Position numbers and translations under genes: made by a program. DNA of 64,000 bases from Bombus terrestris (Eukaryota; Arthropoda; Insecta; Hymenoptera; Apidae): NCBI RefSeq assembly GCF_910591885.1, contig NW_025963549.1:3782001-3846000 (forward strand), read 5' to 3'. Shown here in pieces: positions 1-10,700 of this stretch. The notes below the pieces were generated by a model, which made no database searches, was not told where the DNA came from, and saw nothing but the letters and a program-made list of their open reading frames with translations. Numbering within the stretch: position 1 is the first letter of the stretch; every line of letters starts with the position of its first letter.

Positions 1-103
1 CAGTGCAACGTGTGGTCCGAAATCGCTCACAAAATTAGGCAATAACAGGAAATATATGCAAGGCAATATCAGGTATATGTATAGCGTGGAAATTGTAATC
101 GTT

Positions 104-125
104 GCTCGCTCGCTCCGCTCGCTCG
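104..125 (+). repeat. Left inverted-repeat arm of the monomer (CpG-rich)
   Basis: This 22-base arm is built from CGCT/CTCG steps and holds five CpGs. Bases 105-125 are the reverse complement of 242-262 except for one central C-C mismatch (115 against 252), which gives a 21-bp dyad around a spacer of 116 bases. The element is present in each monomer at the same place. Variants include GCTCCCTCC and CCGCTCCCTCG forms, and a 9-bp deleted form (for example 15,292-15,304) explained by CGCTCG copies spaced 9 bp apart inside the arm. Cruciform or hairpin formation is inference. Confidence 0.9.
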
Positions 126-241
126 TAAAAATCTAGTCCAACCTCACAACCGATCCGACACGTTAGTAAATTTGAAATAAGTCGCCTCCTTATCGAATAA
201 CGAACGCAAGAGGGATTGGTTTTAGGTTAGACTATATTTTT

Positions 242-262
242 CGAGCGAGCGCAGCGAGCGAG
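242..262 (+). repeat. Right inverted-repeat arm of the monomer (CpG-rich)
   Basis: This 21-base arm consists of CGAG/GCGAG steps around a central CA and holds five CpGs. It pairs with the left arm with one mismatch. Two length variants recur: a 4-bp deletion (tandem CGAG units; gives 418-bp monomers such as 38,759) and a 9-bp deletion between CGAGCG copies spaced 9 bp apart (gives 413-bp monomers such as 45,485, where the arm shrinks to 45,726-45,737). A CGAAGCG variant occurs in a few monomers, for example near 2,785. The 9-bp deletions in both arms follow the same slippage geometry. Confidence 0.9.
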
Positions 263-3200
263 GGACGCGTAAAGGTGTGTCACAATCCAACGGTTTGGCA
301 CATAGGGACATTGAAATATTCGCACCAGCCCGAGGAACCGCAAGTATTTATCGAATTGCGTACTGACAAAAGTTTACAGTTTACCAATAGTTTTACATAA
401 ATAGTAATATTTCCACATAGTACAGTGCAACGTGTGGTCCGAAATCGCTGACAAAATTAGGCAATAACAGGAAATATATGCAAGGCAATATAAGGTATAT
501 GTATAGCATGGAAATTGGAATCGTTGCTCGCTCGCTCCGCTCGCTCGTATAAATCTAGTCCAACCTCACAGCCGATCCGACACGTTAGCAAATTTGAAAT
601 TAGTCGCCTCATTATCGAATAACGAACGCAAGATGGCTTGGTTTTAGGTTAGGCTATAGTTTTCGAGCGAGCGCAGCGAGCGAGGGTCGCGTAAATGTGT
701 GTCACAATCCAACGGTTTGGCACATAGGGACATTGAAATATTCGCACCAGCCCGAGGAGCCGGAAGTCTTTATCGAATTGCGTACTGACAAAACTTTACA
801 GTTTATCAATAGTTTTACATAAATAGTAATATTTCCACATAGTACAGTGGAATGTGTGGTTCGAAATCGCTGACAAAATTAGGCAATAACAGGAAATATA
901 TGCAAGGCAATATAAGGTATATGTATAGCGTGGAAATTGTAATCGTTGCTCGCTCGCTCCGTTCGCTCGTAAAAATCTAGTCCAACTTCACAAGCGATCC
1001 GACACGTTAGTAAATTTGAAATAAGTCGCCTCCGTATCGAATAACGAACGCAAGAGGGATTGGTTTTAGGTTAGGCTATAGTTTTCGAGCGAGCGCAGCG
1101 AGCGAGCGACGCGTAAAGGTGTGTCAGAAAACAACGGCTTGGCACCTAGGGACATTGAAATATTCGCACCAGCCCGAGGAACCGCAAGTATTTATCGAAT
1201 TGCGTACTGACAAAAGTTCACAGTTTATCAATAGTTTTACATAAATAGTAATATTTCCACATAGTACAGTGCAACGTGTGGTCCAAAATCGCTCACAAAA
1301 TTAGGCAATAACAGGAAATATATGCAAGGCAATATCAGGTATATGTATAGCGTGGAAATTGTAATCGTTGCTCGCTCGCTCCGCTCGCTCGTAAAAATCT
1401 AGTCCAACCTCACAACCGATCCGACACGTTAGTAACTTTGAAGTAAGTCGCCTCCTTATCGAATAACGAACGCAAGAGGGATTGGTTTTAGGTTAGACTA
1501 TATTTTTCGAGCGAGCGCAGCGAGCGAGGGACGCGTAAAGGTGTGTCACAAACCAACGGTTTGGCACATAGGGACATTGAAATATTCGCACCAGCCCGAG
1601 GAACCGCAAGTATTTATCGAATTGCGTACTGACAAAAGTTTACAGTTTACCAATAGTTTTACATAAATAGTAATATTTCCACATAGTACAGTGCAACGTG
1701 TGGTCCGAAATCGCTGACAAAATTAGGCAATAACAGGAAATATATGCAACGCAATATAAGGTATATGTATAGCATGGAAATTGTAATCGTTGCTCGCTCG
1801 CTCCACTCGCTCGTATAAATCGAGGTCCAACCTCACAACCGATCCGACACGTTAGCAAATTTGAAATAAGTCGCCTCATTATCGAATAACGAACGCAAGA
1901 GGGCTTGGTTTTAGGTTAGACTATATTTTTCGAGCGAGCGCAGCGTGCGAGTGTCGCGTAAATGTGTGTCACAATCCAACGGTTTGGCACATAGGGACAT
2001 TGAAATATTCGCACCAGCCCGAGGAGCCGCAAGTCTTTATCGAATTGCGTACTGACGAAAGTTTACAGTTTATCAATAGTTTTACATAAATAGTAATATT
2101 TCCACATAGTACGGTGCAATGTGTGGTCCGAAATCGCTGACAAAATTAGGCAATAACAGGAAATATATGCAAGGCAATATAAGGTATACGTATAGCGTGG
2201 AAATTGTAAGCGTTGCTCGCTCGCTCCGCTCGCTCGTAAATATCTAGTCCAACCTCACAAGCGATCCGACACGTTAGTAAATTTGAAATAAGTCCCCTCC
2301 GTATCGAATAACGAACGCAAGAGGGATTGGTTTTAGGTTAGGCTATAGTTTTCGAGCGAGCGCAGCGAGCGACGGTCGCGTAAATGTGTGTCACAATCCA
2401 ACGGTTTGGCACATAGGGACATTGAAATATTCGCACCAGCCCGAGGAGCCGGAAGTCTTTATCGAATTGCGTACTGACGAAAGTTTACAGTTTACCAATA
2501 GTTTTACATAAATAGTAATATTTTCACATAGTACAGTGCAACGTGTGGTCCGAAATCGCTGACAAAATTAGGCAATAACAGGAAATATATGCAAGGCAAT
2601 ATAAGGTATATGTATAGCTTGGAAGTTGTAATCGTTGCTCGCTCGCTCCGCTCGCTCGTAAAAATCTAGTCCAACCTCACAACCGTTCCGACACGTTGGC
2701 AAATTTGAAATAAGTCGCCTCCATATCGAATAACGAACGCAAGAGGGATTGGTTTTAGGTTAGTCTATAGTTTTCGAGCGAGCGAAGCGAGCGAGGGACG
2801 CGTAAAGGTGTGTCACAAACCAACAGTTTGGCACATAGGGACATTGAAATATTCGCACCAGCTCGAGGAACCGCAAGTCTTTATCGAATTGCGTACTGAC
2901 AAAAGTTTACAGTTTACCAATAGTTTTACATAAATAGTAATATTTCCACATAGTACAGTGGAATGTGTGGTCCGAAATCGCTGACAAAATTAAGCAATAA
3001 CAGGACATATATGCAAGGCAATATAAGGTATATGTATAGCTTGGAAGTTGTAATCGTTGCTCGCTCGCTCCGCTCGCTCGTAAAAATCTAGCCCAACCTC
3101 ACAACCGATCCGTCACGTTAGCAAATTTGAAATAAGTCGCCTCCATATCGAATAACGAACGCAAGAGGGATTGGTTTTAGGTTAGTCTATAGTTTTCGAG

Positions 3201-4779
3201 CGAGCGAAGCGAGCGAGGGACGCGTAAAGGTGTGTCACAAACCAACAGTTTGGCACATAGGGACATTGAAATATTCGCACCAGCTCGAGGAACCGCAAGT
3301 CTTTATCGAATTGCGTACTGACAAAAGTTTACAGTTTACCAATACTTTTACATAAATAGTAATATTTCCACATAGTACAGTGCAACGTGTGGTCCGAAAT
3401 CGCTGACAAAAGTAGGCAATAACAGGAAATATATGCAAGGCAATATCAGGTATATGTATAGCGTGGAAATTGTAATCGTTGCTCGCTCGCTCCGCTCGCT
3501 CGTAAAAATCTAGTCCAACCTCACAACCGATCCGACACGTTAGTAACTTTGAAATAAGTCGCCTCCTTATGGAATAACGAACGCAAGAGGGATTGGTTTT
3601 AGGTTAGGCTATTGTTTTCGAGCGAGCGCAGCGAGCGAGCGACGCGTAAAGGTGTGTCAGAAAACAACGGCTTGGCACCTAGGGACATTGAAATATTCGC
3701 ACCAGCCCGAGGAGCCGCAAGTATTTATCGAATTGCGTACTGACAAAAGTTTACAGTTTATCAATAGTTTTACATAAATAGTAATATTTCCACATAGTAC
3801 AGTGCAACGTGTGGTCCAAAATCGCTCACAAAATTAGGCAATAACAGGAAATATATGCAACGCAATATCAGGTATATGTATAGCGTGGAAATTGTAATCG
3901 TTGCTCGCTCGCTCCGCTCGCTCGTAAAAATCTAGTCCAACCTCACAACCGATCCGACACGTTAGTAACTTTGAAATAAGTCGCCTCCTTATCGAATAAC
4001 GAACGCAAGAGGGGTGGTTTTAGGTTAGACTATATTTTTCGAGCGAGCGCAGCGAGCGAGGGACGCGTAAAGGTGTGTCACAATCCAACGGTTTGGCACA
4101 TAGGGACATTGAAATATTCGCACCAGCCCGAGGAACCGCAAGTATTTATCGAATTGCGTACTGACAAAAGTTTACAGTTTACCAATAGTTTTACATAAAT
4201 AGTAATATTTCCACATAGTACAGTGCAACGTGTGGTCCGAAATCGCTGACAAAATTAGGCAATAACAGGAAATATATGCAAGGCAATATAAGGTATATGT
4301 ATAGCATGGAAATTGGAATCGTTGCTCGCTCGCTCCGCTCGCTCGTATAAATCTAGTCCAACCTCACAGCCGATCCGACACGTTAGCAAATTTGAAATTA
4401 GTCGCCTCATTATCGAATTACGAACGCAAGATGGCTTGGTTTTAGGTTAGGCTATAGTTTTCGAGCGAGCGCAGCGAGCGAGGGTCGCGTAAATGTGTGT
4501 CACAATCCAACGGTTTGGCACATAGGGACATTGAAATATTCGCACCAGCCCGAGGAGCCGGAAGTCTTTATCGAATTGCGTACTGACAAAACTTTACAGT
4601 TTATCAATAGTTTTACATAAATAGTAATATTTCCACATAGTACAGTGGAATGTGTGGTTCGAAATCGCTGACAAAATTAGGCAATAACAGGAAATATATG
4701 CAAGGCAATATAAGGTATATGTATAGCGTGGAAATTGTAATCGTTGCTCGCTCGCTCCGCTCGCTCGTAAAAATCTAGT

Positions 4780-7700
4780 CCAACCTCACAACCGATCCGA
4801 CACGTTAGTAACTTTGAAATAAGTCGCCTCCTTATCGAATAACGAACGCAAGAGGGATTGGTTTTAGGTTAGACTATATTTTTCGAGCGAGCGCAGCGAG
4901 CGAGGGACGCGTAAAGGTGTGTCACAAACCAACGGTTTGGCACATAGGGACATTGAAATATTCGCACCAGCCCGAGGAACCGCAAGTATTTATCGAATTG
5001 CGTACTGACAAAAGTTTACAGTTTACCAATAGTTTTACATAAATAGTAATATTTCCACATAGTACAGTGCAACGTGTGGTCCGAAATCGCTGACAAAATT
5101 AGGCAATAACAGGAAATATATGCAAGGCAATATAAGGTATATGTATAGCATGGAAATTGTAATCGTTGCTCGCTCGCTCCGCTCGCTCGTATAAATCGAG
5201 GTCCAACCTCACAACCGATCCGACACGTTAGCAAATTTGAAATAAGTCGCCTCATTATCGAATAACGAACGCAAGAGGGCTTGGTTTTAGGTTAGACTAT
5301 AGTTTTCGAGCGAGCGCAGCGAGCGAGGGTCGCGTAAATGTGTGTCACAATCCAACGGTTTGGCACATAGGGACATTGAAATATTCGCACCAGCCCGAGG
5401 AGCCGCAAGTCTTTATCGAATTGCGTACTGACGAAAGTTTACAGTTTATCAATAGTTTTACATAAATAGTAATATTTCCACATAGTACGGTGCAATGTGT
5501 GGTCCGAAATCGCTGACAAAATTAGGCAATAACAGGAAATATATGCAAGGCAATATAAGGTATATGTATAGCGTGGAAATTGTAAGCGTTGCTCGCTCGC
5601 TCCGCTCGCTCGTAAATATCTAGTCCAACCTCACAAGCGATCCGACACGTTAGTAAATTTGAAATAAGTCCCCTCCGTATCGAATAACGAACGCAAGAGG
5701 GATTGGTTTTAGGTTAGGCTATAGTTTTCGAGCGAGCGCAGCGAGCGACGGTCGCGTAAATGTGTGTCACAATCCAACGGTTTGGCACCTAGGGACATTG
5801 AAATATTCGCACCAGCCCGAGGAGCCGGAAGTCTTTATCGAATTGCGTACTGACGAAAGTTTACAGTTTACCAATAGTTTTACATAAATAGTAATATTTT
5901 CACATAGTACAGTGCAACGTGTGGTCCGAAATCGCTGACAAAATTAGGCAATAACAGGAAATATATGCAAGGCAATATAAGGTATATGTATAGCTTGGAA
6001 GTTGTAATCGTTGCTCGCTCGCTCCGCTCGCTCGTAAAAATCTAGTCCAACCTCACAACCGTTCCGACACGTTGGCAAATTTGAAATAAGTCGCCTCCAT
6101 ATCGAATAACGAACGCAAGAGGGATTGGTTTTAGGTTAGTCTATAGTTTTCGAGCGAGCGCAGCGAGCGAGCGACGCGTAAAGGTGTGTCAGAAAACAAC
6201 GGCTTGGCACCTAGGGACATTGAAATATTCGCACCAGCCCGAGGAACCGCAAGTATTTATCGAATTGCGTACTGACAAAAGTTTACAGTTTATCAATAGT
6301 TTTACATAAATAGTAATATTTCCACATAGTACAGTGCAACGTGTGGTCCAAAATCGCTCACAAAATTAGGCAATAACAGGAAATATATGCAAGGCAATAT
6401 CAGGTATATGTATAGCGTGGAAATTGTAATCGTTGCTCGCTCGCTCCGCTCGCTCGTAAAAATCTAGTCCAACCTCACAGCCGATCCGACACGTTAGCAA
6501 ATTTGAAATAAGTCGCCCCCTTATCGAATAACAAACGCAAGAGGGCTTGGTTTTAGGTTAGACTATAATTTTCGAGCGAGCGCAGCGAGCGAGGGTCGCG
6601 TAAATGTGTGTCACAATCCAATGGTTTGGCACATAGGGTCATTGAAATATTCGCACCAGCCCGAGGAGCCGGAAGTCTTTATCGAATTGCGTACTGACGA
6701 AAGTTTACAGTTTATCAATAGTTTTACATAAATATTAATATTTTCACATAGTACAGTGCAACGTGTGGTCCGATATCGCTGACAAAATTAGGCAATAACA
6801 GGAAATATATGCAAGGCAATATAAGGTATATGTATAGCGTGGAAATTGTAATCGTTGCTCGCTCGCTCCGCTCGCTCGAAAAAATCTAGTCCAACCTCAC
6901 AACCGATCCGACACGTTAGCAAATTTGAAATAAGTCGCCTCCATATCGAATAACGAACGCAAGAGGGATTGGTTTTAGGTTAGTCTATAGTTTTCGAGCG
7001 AGCGAAGCGAGCGAGGGACGCGTAAAGGTGTGTCACAAACCAACAGTTTGGCACATAGGGACATTGAAATATTCGCACCAGCCTGAGGAGCCGGAAGTCT
7101 TTATCGAATTGCGTACTGACGAAAGTTTACAGTTTATCAATAGTTTTACATAAATAGTAATATTTCCACATAGTACAGTGCAACGTGTGGTCCGAAGTCG
7201 CTGACAAAATTAGGCAATAACAGGAAATATATGCAAGGCAATATAAGGTATATGTATAGCTTGGAAGTTGTAATCGTTGCTCGCTCGCTCCGCTCGCTCG
7301 TATAAATCTAGTCCAACCTCACAGCCGATCCGACACGTTAGCAAATTTGAAATTAGTCGCCTCATTATCGAATAACGAACGCAAGATGGCTTGGTTTTAG
7401 GTTAGGCTATAGTTTTCGAGCGAGCGCAGCGAGCGAGCGACGCGTAAAGGTGTGTCAGAAAACAACGGCTTGGCACCTAGGGACATTGAAATATTCGCAC
7501 CAGACCGAGGAACCGCATGTATTTATCGAATTGCGTACTGACAAAAGTTTACAGTTTATCAATAGTTTTACATAAATAGTAATATTTCCACATAGTACAG
7601 TGCAACGTGTGGTCCAAAATCGCTCACAAAATTAGGCAATAACAGGAAATATATGCAAGGCAATATCAGGTATATGTATAGCGTGGAAATTGTAATCGTT

Positions 7701-10700
7701 GCTCGCTCGCTCAGCTCGCTCGTAAAAATCTAGTCCAACCTCACAACCGATCCGACACGTTAGTAACTTTGAAATAAGTCGCCTCCTTATCGAATAACGA
7801 ACGCAAGAGGGATTGGTTTTAGGTTAGACTATATTATTCGAGCGAGCGCAGCGAGCGAGGGACGCGTAAAGGTGTGTCACAAACCAACGGTTTGGCACAT
7901 AGGGACATTGAAATATTCGCACCAGCCCGAGGAACCGCAAGTATTTATCGAATTGCGTACTGACAAAAGTTTACAGTTTACCAATAGTTTTACATAAATA
8001 GTAATATTTCCACATAGTACAGTGCAACGTGTGGTCCGAAATCGCTGACAAAATTAGGCAATAACAGGAAATATATGCAAGGCAATATAAGGTATATGTA
8101 TAGCATGGAAATTGTAATCGTTGCTCGCTCGCTCCACTCGCTCGTATAAATCGAGGTCCAACCTCACAACCGATCCGACACGTTAGCAAATTTGAAATAA
8201 GTCGCCTCATTATCGAATAACGAACGCAAGAGGGCTTGGTTTTAGGTTAGACTATATTTTTCGAGCGAGCGCAGCGTGCGAGGGTCGCGTAAATGTGTGT
8301 CACAATCCAACGGTTTGGCACATAGGGACATTGAAATATTCGCACCAGCCCGAGGAGCCGCAAGTCTTTATCGAATTGCGTACTGACGAAAGTTTACAGT
8401 TTATCAATAGTTTTACATAAATAGTAATATTTCCACTTAGTACGGTGCAATGTGTGGTCCGAAATCGCTGACAAAATTAGGCAATAACAGGAAATATATG
8501 CAAGGCAATATAAGGTATACGTATAGCGTGGAAATTGTAAGCGTTGCTCGCTCGCTCCGCTCGCTCGTAAATATCTAGTCCAACCTCACAAGCGATCCGA
8601 CACGTTAGTAAATTTGAAATAAGTCCCCTCCGTATCGAATAACGAACGCAAGAGGGATTGGTTTTAGGTTAGGCTATAGTTTTCGAGCGAGCGCAGCGAG
8701 CGACGGTCGCGTAAATGCGTGTCACAATCCAACGGTTTGGCACCTAGGGACATTGAAATATTCGCACCAGCCCGAGGAGTCGGAAGTCTTTATCGAATTG
8801 CGTACTGACGAAAGTTTACAGTTTACCAATAGTTTTACATAAATAGTAATATTTTCACATAGTACAGTGCAACGTGTGGTCCGAAATCGCTGACAAAATT
8901 AGGCAATAACAGGAAATATATGCAAGGCAATATAAGGTATATGTATAGCTTGGAAGTTGTAATCGTTGCTCGTTCGCTCCGCTCGCTCGTAAAAATCTAG
9001 TCCAACCTCACAACCGTTCCGACACGTTGGCAAATTTGAAATAAGTCGCCTCCATATCGAATAACGAACGCAAGAGGGATTGGTTTTAGGTTAGTCTATA
9101 GTTTTCGAGCGAGCGCAGCGAGCGAGCGACGCGTAAAGGTGTGTCAGAAAACAACGGCTTGGCACCTAGGGACATTGAAATATTCGCACCAGCTCGAGGA
9201 ACCGCAAGTATTTATCGAATTGCGTACTGACAAAAGTTTACAGTTTATCAATAGTTTTACATAAATAGTAATATTTCCACATAGTACAGTGCAACGTGTG
9301 GTCCAAAATCGCTCACAAAATTAGGCAATAACAGGAAATATATGCAAGGCAATATCAGGTATATGTATAGCGTGGAAATTGTAATCGTTGCTCGCTCGCT
9401 CCGCTCGCTCGTAAAAATCTAGTCCAACCTCACAGCCGATCCGACACGTTAGCAAATTTGAAATAAGTCGCCCCCTTATCGAATAACAAACGCAAGAGGG
9501 CTTGGTTTTAGGTTAGACTATAATTTTCGAGCGAGCGCAGCGAGCGAGGGTCGCGTAAATGTGTGTCACAATCCAATGGTTTGGCACATAGGGTCATTGA
9601 AATATTCGCACCAGCCCGAGGAGCCGGAAGTCTTTATGGAATTGCGTACTGACGAAAGTTTACAGTTTATCAATAGTTTTACATAAATATTAATATTTTC
9701 ACATAGTACAGTGCAACGTGTGGTCCGATATCGCTGACAAAATTAGGCAATAACAGGAAATATATGCAAGGCAATATAAGGTATATGTATAGCGTGGAAA
9801 TTGTAATCGTTGCTCGCTCGCTCCGCTCGCTCGAAAAAATCTAGTCCAACCTCACAACCGATCCGACACGTTAGCAAATTTGAAATAAGTCGCCTCCATA
9901 TCGAATAACGAACGCAAGAGGGATTGGTTTTAGGTTAGTCTATAGTTTTCGAGCGAGCGAAGCGAGCGAGGGACGCGTAAAGGTGTGTCACAAACCAACA
10001 GTTTGGCACATAGGGACATTGAAATATTCGCAGCAGCCTGAGGAGCCGGAAGTCTTTATCGAATTGCCTACTGACAAAAGTTTACAGTTTATCAATAGTT
10101 TTACATAAATAGTAATATTTCCACATAGTACAGTGCAACGTGTGGTCCGAAGTCGCTGACAAAATTAGGCAATAACAGGAAATATATGCAAGGCAATATA
10201 AGGTATATGTATAGCTTGGAAGTTGTAATCGTTGCTCGCTCGCTCCGCTCGCTCGTATAAATCTAGTCCAACCTCACAGCCGATCCGACACGTTAGCAAA
10301 TTTGAAATTAGTCGCCTCATTATCGAATAACGAACGCAAGATGGCTTGGTTTTAGGTTAGGCTATAGTTTTCGAGCGAGCGCAGCGAGCGAGCGACGCGT
10401 AAAGGTGTGTCAGAAAACAACGGCTTGGCACCTAGGGACATTGAAATATTCGCACCAGACCGAGGAACCGCATGTATTTATCGAATTGCGTACTGACAAA
10501 AGTTTACAGTTTATCAATAGTTTTACATAAATAGTAATATTTCCACATAGTACAGTGCAACGTGTGGTCCGAAATCGCTCACAAAATTAGGCAATAACAG
10601 GAAATATATGCAAGGCAATATCAGGTATATGTATAGCGTGGAAATTGTAATCGTTGCTCGCTCGCTCAGCTCGCTCGTAAAAATCTAGTCCAACCTCACA

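Larger units (their letters stand above)
1..422 (+). repeat. Reference satellite monomer (monomer 1)
   Basis: This first 422-bp copy is used here as the coordinate reference. In order it holds: an AT-rich part rich in TATATG and TATA steps (about 40-90); the left CpG-rich arm (104-125); a mixed segment with CCAACCTCACAACCGATCC (137-155); the TTAGGTTAG motif (222-230); the right CpG-rich arm (242-262); an ACGCGT site (265-270) that many but not all monomers share; a GTGTGTCACAA segment (276-286); and an AT-rich end with TTTTACATAAATAG (390-403). Different monomer types carry recurring substitutions along the whole unit, and these allow HOR copies to be matched. Confidence 0.95.
1..4780 (+). 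repeat. Mixed left block of satellite monomers
   Basis: Monomers start at 1, 423, 845, 1267, 1689, 2112, 2534, 2956, 3378, 3800, 4221 and 4643. They include the types that make up the next domain but in a different order. Bases 423-~950 match 4,221-~4,750 (offset 3,798), and ~1,400-2,785 match ~4,780-6,160 (offset 3,376, eight monomers). Monomers 1, 1267 and 3800 share the GTCCAAAATCGCTCAC or GAAATCGCTCAC start. Monomer 3800 has a one-base deletion at GAGGGGTGG near 4,013, which makes it 421 bp. Monomer 4643 is a hybrid of the 845 type (left part) and the 1267 type (right part). No gene is present. Confidence 0.85.

Noticed and set aside
104..262. CRISPR array or direct-repeat/spacer structure suggested by short repeated CpG-rich pieces
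   Set aside because: Unit size of 422 bp, repeated 'spacers' and no cas genes. The short repeats are the two arms of the satellite monomer.
282..298. Small hairpin CAAACC-AAC-GGTTTG
   Set aside because: Many monomers have CAATCC, AACAGTTTGG or AACGGATTGG there, which break the stem without compensating change.
296..307. RNA polymerase III A-box-like TGGCACATAGGG and B-box-like GGTTCGAAATC (the latter in monomers 845, 4643, 15189)
   Set aside because: The A-box-like word has two mismatches to the consensus, the B-box-like form occurs in a minority of monomers and is imperfect, and the spacing of ~140 bp is unusual. No tRNA fold is visible.
321..335. CENP-B box-like word (TTCGCACCAGCCCGAGG)
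   Set aside because: Begins like the CENP-B consensus (TTCG then A) but lacks the CGGG core at the right distance; no variant seen restores it.
1..422. Nucleosome phasing (422 as about two 211-bp nucleosome repeats)
   Set aside because: Numerically possible, but no internal half-unit similarity was seen to support a dimeric origin.
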